From contig CM066994.1 of the NCBI GenBank assembly GCA_033977485.1, forward strand, positions 118,010,458 to 118,074,457: a DNA stretch of 64,000 nucleotides, written 5' to 3'. Each line of letters starts with the position of its first letter. Positions within the stretch are counted from its first letter, which is position 1. A model generated the notes under the pieces. The model did no database searches and was not told the DNA's origin. It saw only the letters and a program-made list of their open reading frames with translations. Positions 23,601-36,600 of this stretch are shown piece by piece. The translations under genes were made by a program, and so were the position numbers. The DNA is from Hydrangea macrophylla. Its lineage: Eukaryota > Streptophyta > Magnoliopsida > Cornales > Hydrangeaceae.

Positions 23601-26600
23601 CCAAGGCACAAGCTCGAGCTCGTGAAAATTTTAAAGGAGCCGGGTCGAGCTCGGCTCGTTAAGGAGCCCAAAAGTTTGAGCGCGGCTCGAGTTCGCTTGA
23701 TTACACTCAAGCAAAAGCTCGGAAAAATGGTCAAGCCACCATCAACTTGGCTAGGCTTAGGCCATCAACTTGGCTCGGCTGCTTGATTTTGGTCAATTGA
23801 CGCTTGAGGAAGGACTAAGGAGTAAGTCTTTTTTATATACCACTTCTCTCTCTTTCCCTTCCAATGTGGGACAAATGACAATGAAAATTTTAATCACTTT
23901 CCTTTAACCTTCAAACTACAGCATATCAAGTGTAGAACCCAACAAAAAAAAAAAATGCGTTTTTAATACTTTTCAACTATTTGAAATGTTTGAAGAAAAA
24001 AAAACAATACATGTATGCAATTAAAATGGTGAGACCATCTTAACATCTTGAACAATGATGAGACCACTTTAACATCCTCCAATTAAAATCTTGTGGACCT
24101 ACTGTCACATGTATATGGAAAACATTTTGGTTACAAAATTTGAAAAGCATAACATTACTCATGGACTAAAGAGTAATGTTATGGAGTTAATAATTTTTAT
24201 AATAAAAAAATACTTGCTCAACATTTGTTTTTATAATATATATGTATCATGTACGTATATAGTTTATTTTTAATAGATGAATGTGTAGATGTAAATGTGT
24301 ATGAGTTCTTTTGTGATGTGTGTAAGAGATACGGATGGGTATAACACGTAAGCAGGTTAGTACAGGTGTAACAACAAATAAAATATGATAAAATAATGTA
24401 GAAGGTGTGATACAATAAATATGTACATATATAGCAGAGTAATGGGATTCGGAGAGACTCGGATCAGATGAGAACCGAAGTAGCCCCAAGTGAGAGAGAG
24501 AGAAAGCAGTAAGTGTCTGGGAGTTATGTATGCTGAAGTACGTTCAAAGGGCGGTAAACAAGTATTAAAATGGAGTGAAGTGTAGGGTGAAACGAAGGGT
24601 CTGGGAAACCGAGGGTGTTGGTGGAGACGAAGAGTCAAGGTAAGGCGAAGGGCCGAGTAAGGCGAGGGGCCTTGCGGCCCGAAGGGTCTGATTGTGCTCG
24701 GGGCAATAGGAATATTTTGTAAATGGGTCGGAGGAGTAGTCACTGTTGATCCGTTGCGGTAGTAAAGGATTCTGTGTGGTTGTCTTGGTTCTGTTGGATG
24801 TAGTAGATGAAACTACTATTTATACCGAAAGTCATATGAGGCTGCTAAGTTTTGATGTGGTGGGGAGAAGCTGAGTTGGCATTCTCTGAGTGGATTGTTT
24901 GGACGGTACGGATGGTTTAAATGCTCATGTTTAAGGTAGGTAGATGTATTGAATGAGATGTTGATCTGTCATGGGCTTCGGGAGAAACAAGTCAAATAGA
25001 GAAGGTATTGTCCCTCGGTGGCAGACGAAGGTTGTGGGGTTAGTCAAGGGGGAAAGATATGTTATTGGTGCAGAGGTTTAAGCGAGTGAAGATACCGAGG
25101 CTCATGCTATTGGTGCAGAGGATTAAGTGAGGGCGAGTGTCGAGGCTGCAGAGGGTTAAGCGAGGGCGGGAACCAAGGTTCTCTTTTATTGGTGCAACGC
25201 AAGCTTGAAGTGACTGAGCACTGTTGGTCAAGGGTTTAAGCAAGTTTTACGCTAATGGGCTTCGCCCATTGGTTATGAGACTGGTCGAGGTCAGGCACGT
25301 GAAAGTCACGTGCCTCTCTCTCTCTTTGGGACCAACCCTAACCTTGCCCATGGGGCGCAGGCTAGGGAGATGCCTTCGGTTCTAGCCACCTTACCATAAG
25401 TTTCCAAGGCCCCAGCGGACTTGAGCCACCCTTAGGTACTGCTTCCGGACCAAGGGTGGGTGTCCGAAAGGTGAGTGTGTGTATGTTTGAAGTGTGCTTC
25501 CTTTGAGGGCTACTTGAGATGGGCTTTGTTTGAATAAGGCTTCGGAGTGGAGTCATCCGTAGTGGTGCTTCGGAGTGGGCTACTTTGGGCATTCGGAGAA
25601 TAAGGCTTCAGAGTGGACTCGTAGGCTTCGGATTCCGAAGTGAAGCTTCGGAGTGGTGAGGCTTCGGAGTGGGCTCATCCGAAGTGGGCCTTCGGAGTGG
25701 GCTCATTAGGGTGGGCCTCGGGGCGAGTTTCTCAGTCGTGGAACTTTATAGTGCACTTCGTAGGGTGGGTCTTGTTGTAGCGATTGTTGCTGGTGGAGCC
25801 CATATTGGTACACGTGGAGTCGTTGGTGATGTGTACTGGTCAAGCTGTATGAGCGGTCAACTACTATCTACATTAGCCCCCCAGTCCGTATTCTAGGCGT
25901 GAAGCGGCTAGGATGCGGGCATAATCCTTGCGTTTCTTTCTGAGATTATTTTCTAGTAATGAATGGACATCTCGTCTTTTGCGGGTGGCACTGGTGTTCT
26001 GGTAACTTTGTTGACAGTTTGATGGATATCTTAACTTTTGCAGATAGTACTGACTTTCTGGTGAAGTTTTTGATGGCGAACTTTTTGATAATGTGAGACA
26101 TGTTCCAGGTCGTAGAGAGCTATCTAGATTATTACTATATGGGGCCAGAGTGTTTTGGCGATGGCCTGAGGTAAAAAAAGTTTTGCCTAGTATATTTCTA
26201 GAGATCTTGTCTATCAGTGCAAAAATGGGGAGGGAATGTTTTCATCAATGCACAAGTCTTATTTGACTGTGTGAGCTCCATCTGGGTGTCATGCTTCTTC
26301 GTGGTGCTTGGGGCGAGGTTCTTAATTGTGGGATAGTTGGTGGTGTCGTTGTGTTTTTTTGTCAGCCGTTGGGAGGCCCTCTTTGGCAGGAGCATTGGGC
26401 TACCGAGCTCGAAGCTTTAGCCTTCGACGTTCTTGCCACAAGGTCTCGAATTGGATGATATTTTAAGGTGAAGCGGCGGCTCGGCTCTGTTCCCCATTTC
26501 GAATCGGACTCTACTAGGCGCATGTGTGCGCCCATTTTATTGTATGTATTGGGTCTGTTCCATGGTGCACCCATTATCCTTGAATTGATGTATGTATTGG

Positions 26601-29600
26601 GTCTATAACCTTATCTTTTTATGGTATTGAGAATTCAAATTTTTTTTTTTGTTTGAGATTGTGCATTTTTGTTTTCACATTTCTCATGGCGTATCATTCT
26701 TTTGATGAGTGGTGGTATGGAGAAACCCAGAGATATTAATAATGTGGAGAAAAAGAATAGAGGGAGGGGAGCATGTTGCTCGCTTTGTCCCTTGATGTCA
26801 ATATCAGAAGGGGGGTTTGTACCTGCACCACCCTTGTGAGGCTAAAAGATAGGGAGCGTGACGCTTGTCCCATCCTTGGGAGAGGGAGAGTATGTTAGTT
26901 ATGCCGCACAAGTGAGAGAGTGCGTATTGCTCGTGCTACCTATATGGAGATATGGAGACTAGAGTCGTACTCTTTGGGGATTGGAGATTATGACCGAACC
27001 ATTTGGAGATAGGGAGATTAAGGAGAGAACGTGATGTTTATGCCATGTCGCAATGCAGATTTGGAGATAAGGAGAGAGCATATGGAGACACAGAGATGAG
27101 GGTCGTGCCATTCTTTGGAGATATAGGGATTAGGGGGAGAGCGGATGCTCGTGCCGCCCCTCTGGTGGAGAGCGCGTTGCTCGTGCCACCCTTCTCAAAG
27201 GGGAAGAGCGTGTTGCTCGTGCCATCCTAGTAAGGCCAGATGGGGAGAGCGTGATGCTCGTGCTACCTTATCGAGACAGGAGATAAAGGTCGTTCCCTTC
27301 TTTGGAGATATGGAGATTAAACAGAGCTCATGCTGCCTTATTTTTTGGAGATATGGAGATTAGAGGGAGAGCGGGTGCTCGTGCAGCCCCTCTGGTGGAG
27401 AGCACGATGCTCATGCCACCCTTGTCTAATGGGGAGAGCGTGTTGCTCATGCCGCCCTAGTTAGGCCCCTCAAATCGAAGTGGAGGATGTTATCCAAACC
27501 ACTCAAGTGGGATAGGGGGAGAGCGCGATGCTCGTGTCGCCTTATGGAGAGTGGAGCTCGTTCGTTATGGAGAGATGGAGAATAAATCGTAACAATACTG
27601 ATAGTGATAGTGGAGTTATTGAGCGTTTGTCGGCAGTGTAGACTATATGTTGGTGATTACTCATGCTATGATGTATCATTTCGATGCATCAAAGTACTTG
27701 TACTGCTTCGAGAGGGTATAGGGTGAGAGTATGACGTGTTTGGTTGTCACAATTTTGAAAAATTCTCATGCTTTGTCCTGCTTAGAGATATAGACCCACT
27801 AAGCTTTGTGCTTTGTTGTACCAATAGTGAAATAATGCAAACGCTTTCCCGAGCGATGTAAAGAACAGCTATCGAGTAAGCTTTCAAGTAAGCTTCAGCG
27901 GGGTACTTTGAGGGTGCGAGAAAGACCCTATCTGAGTGAATGTCATTCACATGTAGCTTGGTTGCTTAGTCATTTTGAGGCTATAAGCTGTAGCAGCATA
28001 TCGCTGGCCAAAGAGCAAATGCTGGCGGCATCATGTCACTGGTAGAGAGTGAATTTGCTGGTGAGGGAACAAATGGAACATGTTGCTAACCAGTAAGTGG
28101 TGACAGCGTGTTGCTAGAGAGAGATCAAGTGGTGGTTGTGGCAACGTGTATGTTACTTGCTGCTGGCAAGAGAGCAAGTGGTGGTAGCATTTCTTGTGGC
28201 AAGCATGTTTGTAGGGACTTCGTTTTGATGGTGGTCTTTGGGATAGTGAACTTGAAAATTTTGTATCTTCCCGAGGGCTCCCCCTTTCTTTTTTCTTTTC
28301 TTTTTTTTTTTTTTTTTCTTTTTTTTTCTTGGCTTCCATGGTTATGTGGTGATGGTGAGGTTGAGCCAGGATTTGTCAGTCCATTACATTAGTTCTACCA
28401 ACAACAAGTGTGTTGTGACTTTTCGTACATTATAGAGCTGGTCATTGTAAGAGGCATGCTTAGTGGAGCAATAACTAGCTGGAGAGAGTGAAGTTGACAA
28501 ACCGTTGGGCCTTAGATTTGTAAGGAGAAAAGACTTTTTGGAGAGTGAGCTCTCTAAGATTGAGCAAAAATATTGGCAGTGCTTGTAACTCGGATGGTCT
28601 ATTTGTCTGCCTATCAATGACTGTGGACTCCTTGAGGGGTACAAAGACTGTTTAGATCAGCGGATCCCTTCTCCTCCCCCTTAAAAAGAAATAACAACTG
28701 GCAGCTTAGATGGAGCATTTCCTTCTCCCATTGTAAAAGGAGATGAGAAATGGTAGCTAGGGTAGAGGGTTTTTCCTTCTCCCACAGAAATGAAATAGAA
28801 TAGTTGTAATGTTGCATGTGGATAGTATAGAATTCTTTCTGTAATAATGTATTTGTGTACAGGTATGTGGGTGGGTTGTGTTGGGAATAAGTTTCTCTGG
28901 TGAGGGGATGAGAGTGGTTGGTTGTGCTGGTAAAGCAGAGTTGTGGCAATTATCTTGAGTTTAATCTGCCTGTAATGTATATTTTTCTGTATCGTTGGAG
29001 GCTCTTTTTTTGTGTGTTTTGGTGTTTGGTTGTAGGGCCGAAAGAGGGAGTTGTGAGTAGGAGAGAATCAGAAGTGAAAGATATCATGAGTCCACAGTGT
29101 GAAAGATCTCGTGGGTGCAGAGTGAAAACTCTTGAGATTGCCTTGGGTCTGCAGATGGAGATTCAACGAGTAAAATGGGCCGCAATTTCTCAAATGGATA
29201 TTTAACAAGTGAAACTTGCCATGGACACGCGAATGGAGATTCAACAGATGAAATATGCCACGGTCTGGTGGGTAAAATATTTCATAGTACTCAGATGGAG
29301 ATTAAGCGGGTGAAATGTGCTGCCATCCGCAAATGGAGATTCATCGGTTAAAATATGTCGCTGTTCTCTGATAGAGATTCAGCGGATGAGACGTGTCGCA
29401 GTTCGCGGATGAGACGTGTCGCAGTTCGCGGATAGAGATTCAACAGATGAAATGTGCCGCGGTCCATAGATAGAGATTCAGCAGATGAAATATGCGAGGT
29501 TCGCGCCTGCAGAATGGGTTTTTTTTTTTTTTTACTGATCCGAGAGTGAGGAGTTTGAGATGATTCCCAAAGAGAGTGGAGATTCAGCGGATGAAACATG

Positions 29601-32600
29601 GCGTGGTCTGCGGATGGAGATTCAACAGATGAAATGTGCCACAGTCCGCGTCTACAGAATGTTATTATTTTTTCTTTTGGACTGATCCGAGAGATGGAGA
29701 AATTTGAGAGGATTTCGATAGAGAGTGGAGCTAGGGAGAGAGATGGGTGGTCCGAAGGGGGTGGGGTCCGGAGGGAGGGAGAGGGGGGGGGGGGGCGAAG
29801 GTAGGAGGGGCCGATGCCCCATTTTTTTTTTAGTCCGGGTGGAAAGAGAGAGATCCGAAGGTGTGTGGGTTCTGCAGGGTGGGAGTTCCAAAGGGTGTGG
29901 GTACGGTACCCTTAGGGGTTCCGAAGGGTAGGGGGGTTCCGAAGGGGGTGGGTTTCCGAGTGGGAGACAGTGTCAGAGAGATAGAGAGTTTCGAAGAAAG
30001 AGAGAGAGCCTCGGAGAGAGGGGTCCGAGAGAGGGAGGGTTGGGTTCCAAATGGGAGGGTTTGGGGGAGGGTTTCCGAGTGAGAGAGAGAGTGTCGGAGA
30101 GATAGAGAGTTTTGGAGAAAGAGAGAGAGCCTCGGAGAGAGGGGTCCGAGAATGGGGGGGGGTTGGGTTCCGAATGTTTTTTTTGTTGGTCGAGGGGCCC
30201 AAGGAGAGAGTGGAGGAGAGAGAGAGGTGAGAGATAAAGAGGGACGAAGGGGGGTGGGTAGGCCCAAGGGGAGGGCTTCGGGTAAGGCTTCGGCTTGCAC
30301 ATTGGTTACATAGTGTGTACGAGGCTAGCTAAGATGTGGAGTTGTCAAATCGCATTAACTGAGTCAAAGGCTTAGTAGGTCTGGAGAATGGGAATGGTTA
30401 TTCAAGCCATAGAAATAAATTATACTCCCTCCGTCCCATTTTATGTGTCCCTTTTTGGGAATCCAACTATTTAAGGGGACAAAAGGAATCTACACCTACT
30501 TTCCACAATTACCCATAATCATTGCACTTTCTTTTTTGTTTTGTTTTGGTATTGGTTGTAAGGAAGGGCAATTTGGGAAACTAAGTAAAATTTATATACT
30601 AATTTAGGAAAGTGGACAACAATTTTGGGACATACCAAAATAGAAAGGGGGACACATAAAATGGGACGGAGGGAGTAATATGGTGTGGTCATACACAAGT
30701 GACTTTGAATTGTGGATCAATGAAAGAATTTTAATTTCTTTCGTTAATGAAGAAAGGATCCAATTGGTCAAATGATTAGGCTAGACAAGATAATAATAAT
30801 AATAAATAAAGAAAGAAAGAACCTTTCATGTGTATGTCTTTGAGGGACTGTAAAAAAAAAAATGTATATACATATTTGGTGTGGGAAGTACATGGTACAT
30901 ATATTTGACTCTTGAGACTGAAGAAATTTTTTTTTTTGACTTGACATGACTTCTTTATTTGTTATCCTCTCCAAAAAAAAAAAAAAGTTATGGGCTCGTG
31001 TTTATGAGCACTTTAATTTAAAATGGTTTGGAGCATGCTTTTCTCTACAAAAAAAAAAAAAAGAAGTTAAATGAACCATTTCAATGAGATTATTAGAAAT
31101 TGATTTTAAATAAATTCTACCTTGGAGAAAATTGTGACTCTTTACTTTGATAATAACTTGTCACAAAGAAAAAAAAAATGTAACAAAGGTGATTTTGTGA
31201 AAGAAAAAAAAAATGTTAACCACAAAATTCGCAGCTGTACAAAAAAATTGGGGCCAAGCTCCCTTTTTTTTTTTTATATACTTTGATTAGGAGAGGGATA
31301 CAAGTAATGTACCGGTAGATCGGGCTTTTGAGAGGTGAAGGAAGTGACTAGGTGTTGATAATATAGATAGATGGCTAAAAAAAATGATAGTGTGTGACAA
31401 AAAGTAGCAGTGGAGTAAATGCAAATAAATTAACCAAATGAGTTTTTTTTTTATTTTTAAATATATGTATATACGTATCCTCAGGGGATGGAGGGGGTGG
31501 TACCAGTGGGTGCGGACCCCTTTGACTTACAAAAGATAAAGTTGAGCGTCTGCAGCACCAAAGGATTGTAGTTTCTGTTCGCCAACCATGCTTGCGAGTA
31601 TACCTCCCACTGTGGTCGCCAAAATGTGTGAGTTCTTTTGTGATATGTGTAAGAGATACGGATGGGTATAACACGTAAGCAGGTTAGTACAGGTGTAACA
31701 ACAAATAAAATATGATAAAATAATGTAGAAGGTGTGATACAATAAATATGTACATATATAGCAGAGTAATGGGATTCGGAGAGACTCGGATCAGATGAGA
31801 ACCGAAGTAGCCCCAAGTGAGAGAGAGAGAAAGCAGTAAGTGTCTGGGAGTTATGTATGCTGAAGTACGTTCAAAGGGCGGTAAACAAGTATTAAAATGG
31901 AGTGAAGTGTAGGGTGAAACGAAGGGTCTGGGAAACCGAGGGTGTTGGTGGAGACGAAGAGTCAAGGTAAGGCGAAGGGCCGAGTAAGGCGAGGGGCCTT
32001 GCGGCCCGAAGGGTCTGATTGTGCTCGGGGCAATAATAATATTTTGTAAATGGGTCGGAGGAGTAGTCACTGTTGATCCGTTGCGGTAGTAAAGGATTCT
32101 GTGTGGTTGTCTTGGTTCTGTTGGATGCAGTAGATGAAACTACTATTTATACCGAAAGTCATATGAGGCTGCTAAGTTTTGATGTGGTGGGGAGAAGCTG
32201 AGTTGGCATTCTCTGAGTGGATTGTTTGGACGGTATGGATGGTTTAAATGCTCATGTTTAAGGTAGGTAGAGGTATTGAATTAGATGTTGATCTGTCATG
32301 GGCTTCGGGAGAAACAAGTCAAATAGAGAAGGTATTGTCCCTCGGTGGCAGACGAAGGTTGTGGGGTTAGTCAAGGGGGAAAGATATGTTATTGGTGCAG
32401 AGGTTTAAGCGAGTGAAGATACCGAGGCTCATGCTATTGGTGCAGAGGATTAGGTGAGGGCGAGTGTCGAGGCTGCAGAGGGTTAAGCGAGGGCGGGAAC
32501 CAAGGTTCTCTTTTATTGGTGCAACGCAAGCTTGAAGTGACTGAGCACTGTTGGTCAAGGGTTTAAGCAAGTTTTACGCTAATGGGCTTCGCCCATTGGT

Positions 32601-33634
32601 TGTGAGACTGGTCGAGGTCAGGCACGTGAAAGTCACGTGTCTCTCTCTCTCTTTGGGACCAACCCTAACCTTGCCCATGGGGCGCAGGCTAGGGAGATGC
32701 CTTCGGTTCTAGCCACCTTACCATAAGTTTCCGAGGCCCCAGCGGACTTGAGCCAGCCTTAGGTACTGCTTCCGGACCAAGGGTGGGTGTCCGAAAGGTG
32801 AGTGTGTGTATGTTTGAAGTGTGCTTCCTTTGAGGGCTACTTGAGATGGGCTTTGTTTGAATAAGGCTTCGGAGTGGAGTCATTCGTAGTGGTGCTTCGG
32901 AGTGGGCTACTTTGGGCATTCGGAGAATAAGGCTTCAGAGTGGACTCGTAGGCTTCGGATTCCGAAGTGAAGCTTCGGAGTGGTGAGGCTTCGGAGTGGG
33001 CTCATCCGAAGTGGGCCTTCGGAGTGGGCTCATTAGGGTGGGCCTCGGGGCGAGTTTCTCAGTCGTGGAACTTTATAGTGCACTTCGTAGGGTGGGTCTT
33101 GTTGTAGCGATTGTTGCTGGTGGAGCCCATATTGGTACACGTGGAGTCGTTGGTGATGTGTACTGGTCAAGCTGTATGAGCGGTCAACTACTATCTACAA
33201 AATGCATAAGGGGAGATAGAAGCAATGACATAAGAAAAAAGAAATGTAATAAAATCAGAGATAAAAACAACAAAGATACTACTGGAACTTAGAGATATTA
33301 GGCCACGTTTGGCGTGCCGGATAAAGGGTTTAGATTGGATAAAAATTATCCAATCCAGTGTTTGGTGCGCGGACGGGGTAAGAGTATTTTATCCAATTGA
33401 GTTTAGGATAACTCAATACCAAGGGGGGGTGGTATTAGGTGGGATAAGAGAATTATAACTCTTGGGAAATCATTATTATTATTATTATTATTTTCGGATC
33501 TTCCCCCCCCCCCCCCCCCAAATTGCTTCCTTTTTTTTCATCTCTTTTCTAGATTTGCTTTTTATTTTATTTTCTTTTTTCAGAATTGTTTTTTTATTTT
33601 ATTTTTTTATTTTTACTTCTATATATTAGACCTC

Positions 33635-33676
<42 letters not shown>

Positions 33677-36600
33677 AAAAGTAGTAATTTATTTATTATA
33701 CGGAACTTAAATCCTGACACGACCAAACACAGGATTAGGTTAACACTGTTTATCCAACAGTTTATCCAGCATGTCCCAAACACAGAATAACATAACAAAA
33801 TATCTGACAGGACTAGTCCAATCTGATCTTGCCTTATCTTATCCAATCCGACAGTTTTATATGGCCTACCAAATGAGGCATTAGAAGTTAGAGTACTGCC
33901 AAACGAGGCATTAGAAGTTAGAGTACTGGAAGTGAATCACTGAATTATTCAGTGTATACATCAAAGTGGTAGATAAATGTTTTATAGTGACGGTCAAATA
34001 TTTCCCCACAAAATACAGAATGGACAACTACCATTCTCAGTTTCCCATTTTACTTCTCTTCATAAATAAATATAAGGTGCCATGAATTTTAAAATGGCAA
34101 TACCATATGCAAAACAACAGTGTCTCAAGACAATCCCCCAGCCCCAAATCCTTGGTTACAAATGTACAGCAAATTCCACATTTGCCATGGGATCATCATC
34201 TGCAGTATTGAAGGCTTTAGTCAAACAGTTACTTGCCCAAGCCAGTCAACTTGACCAAGAGGACAGTAGTCAGCTCAGAAAGATCATGCTCCACAGCCCA
34301 ACCTTTTGATCCCTATTCTAGTGCACAGTTCCAAGATACTCAGGACCCATTTGAGGATAGTCAAGGTTAAAAGAGGATCCAATGCCTACAGTGAAGCATC
34401 CAATGCCTACAGCAAAGCATCCAATGCTCCAGTCATTATAGGGCAAATTGGTGTCTCAATCAATCATCATGATCCATCGACAAAGTCAAAGTTAAACCAG
34501 AAAGTAAATTAACCAAAGTTATAGCAAAAGTTTCTCGGTGAAACTCTCTTTAACTTAGTAAAATCTATAGTAACTAGTTAATAAGTTTCCAGTCACCTAT
34601 GGATTCAAAAGCCTATATATATGCCACTTATTTTACATTTCTAGGCATCTTCTTCTTTCTCCTCATCTTCTTTCATTTTTCTTTGATCTCTTTGATCATT
34701 TCTTCCATTTTTGTCATTATAAAACATTTATCTGCCACTTTGATGTATACACTGAACAGTTCAGTGTTTCACTTCCAGCAATCTAATGTCCGTAAGTCCC
34801 AGCATCTCTGTTGTTTTTATCTCTGATTTAATTATAAGTTTTTTCTCTGTCATTGCTGTAATTAAACAAGCCCTTATCAACGTTATTAACAAGCCTTTTC
34901 ACGAGCCTACTATACGAGCTTTAATCGAACTGTTCACGAGCCTTATCGAGCCGAGCTCTGTATTCGCTCTATATATTATACGAGCCGAGCGGAGCTGTTA
35001 TCGATGTTTCACTTCCAGCAATCTAATGTCCGTAAGTCCCAGCATCTCTGTTGTTTTTATCTCTGATTTAATTATAAGTTTTTTCTCTGTCATTGCTGTA
35101 ATTAAACAAGCCCTTATCAACGTTATTAACAAGCCTTTTCACGAGCCTACTATACGAGCTTTAATCGAACTGTTCACGAACCTTATCGAGCCGAGCTCTG
35201 TATTCGCTCTATATATTATACGAGCCGAGCGGAGCTGTTATCGAGCCGAGCCGCGAGCCCTTGTTGAGCTGCTCAGCTCGTGTACACCCCTAAACACAAT
35301 CATACTTTGGTGGAAGCAAATGAAGTGATGTGGAATCATAGGTCTGTTTCGATGCAAACAACCATGTTCCAATGGGAAAAAAAAAAGAATAAACAAAGTC
35401 GTTTCGATGTAATCCACAGAATTTTGAGATTCTATGGCTGTTTCGTTTTCATGGCCTAGGAAACGAAACATTTCGGCCGTTTTGATGGAAACAAAAGGAA
35501 ATCTTGATCCATGATTTTAACATAATTACTCTCATTAAGTTGTGATAACTCAACTCTTTTTCGTTTATCAAATTAGTCACATCTGCAAGTCAATTCTCCA
35601 TTCCCTCTCTACCAACAATTCTCTCATTTACAATACAAACCCCCACTCATTTAATTGCAGGTTTACGAAGTACCCACGATGAGATAACCTCTCATAAATA
35701 ATAGATAAATAAATTATATAAGAACCCATCTCAATATCCCTTTCAACACCTCCTTTAGACTTTACAGCGGCTTCTTGAACTGCCCTATCCACCCTCAGCA
35801 TCAAACTTCAGTAGAGCTCCCAGAACCCCCATCTTCTAAACCACCTCCCTCATTTCCCAAACTTAAGCATGGTAATTACTAGTCTCATGCCGCTCCAGAA
35901 AGAAGGGACACTCCTAGAAGGGTCAAGTCTCCGTATCTGATGCTGTGTCGGCCACGATACATGCCTTACACTCTAAGGACACATTCAATTCGTGTCCTAC
36001 TTTCTTATTTATTTTTTTCTGTTTGGACACCCGCAAGACACATTACATTTAACATTGGTAACATTGTTGAAATTTTGGAAATACAATAAGAAGTTGAAGG
36101 TGGTTAAGGCCTCTTACTAATGAGAATAATTAAGAATCTTTGAAGTCAAAAACTTGTGTATTTGGAAATAGGAACAAATAAAGTCTACGGAAGCATAATA
36201 GGACTTTTACAAAGTTTGAGAATACTTTAAAGAGTTGTGAAATCAAATAGTGGTTCTGAAATTAGAAATAATTAGAACCTTTTGAATTAAATAGAATTAT
36301 GCATCTTAATTGATTATTCATAGTATGATTTCCTTATCGAACACGATCATAATATTTCCATATAAGTTTATCTTTTTCAGGTTCGTTGCCGTATCGGTGT
36401 CATGTCCTATATTTTTTTTTTAATTTACCATGTCCTTGTTCGTCTGTATTCGTATCCGTGCTTCTTACGTGACAATCAAGCCAATCCGTATTTAGCGCAC
36501 ATGTATATGATTACATAGTCCCTACTTAGCCTATTAATCCTTTGAGATAATTTATCTTCATTCTCTCTTAGTGAGATATGCCTCAGAGACGAGGGTAGGA

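Larger units (their letters stand above)
21716..23912. repeat. hAT-like GAGCTCG-rich terminus and its duplicated copy
   Basis: 21745-22057 recurs at about 23609-23912: GAGCTCG-rich opening, a 'CTTGATTACACTCAAGCAA' stretch, then a CT-rich segment with GATGTGGGACAAATGACAAT. The left copy starts TAGAGGTGTAC at 21716, a hAT-type end. The copies are about 1.86 kb apart in direct orientation and flank the repeat cluster at 22085-23216. They could be ends of a small element or a segmental duplication. Confidence 0.6.
24298..33199 (-). mobile_element. Non-coding LTR retrotransposon (LARD) in QWRF intron 1
   Basis: Two 1,575-bp direct repeats (24298-25872, 31625-33199) with TG...CA ends are flanked by a perfect 5-bp duplication AAATG (24293-24297, 33200-33204). 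Minus orientation is shown by a polypurine tract CTGGGGGGCTAA (reverse strand of 25873-25884) next to the left LTR, and a TTTTGGCGACCACAGTGGG primer-site-like stretch at the right internal edge (reverse strand, to 31624). That stretch resembles the primer sites of Tat-type elements. The 5.75-kb interior has no gag or pol, only GA- and G-rich tandem repeats. The LTRs differ by roughly a dozen substitutions by eye, so the insertion is young. It would depend on an autonomous partner. Confidence 0.9.

Noticed and set aside
24357..24743. 128-codon ORF, repeated almost unchanged at 31684-32070
   Set aside because: Lies in both LTRs of the LARD. Low-complexity Thr/Leu/Ser/Pro composition with no domain. 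Its preservation reflects the youth of the element.
26198..27363. Short ORFs within the LARD interior
   Set aside because: None resembles gag, pol or any known domain. They fall in degenerate tandem repeats.
28297..28329. Poly-T/poly-A run as a possible SINE or LINE tail
   Set aside because: No pol III boxes, no LINE reverse transcriptase and no target duplication seen around it.
29830..30302. Overlapping Pro/Leu/Ser-rich ORFs on the minus strand
   Set aside because: The region is a purine-rich tandem repeat, so several frames lack stops by composition alone.
34786..35328. 180-codon ORF
   Set aside because: Created by a 240-bp (80-codon) tandem duplication of transposon-like sequence. The internal peptide repeat is a consequence of the duplication.
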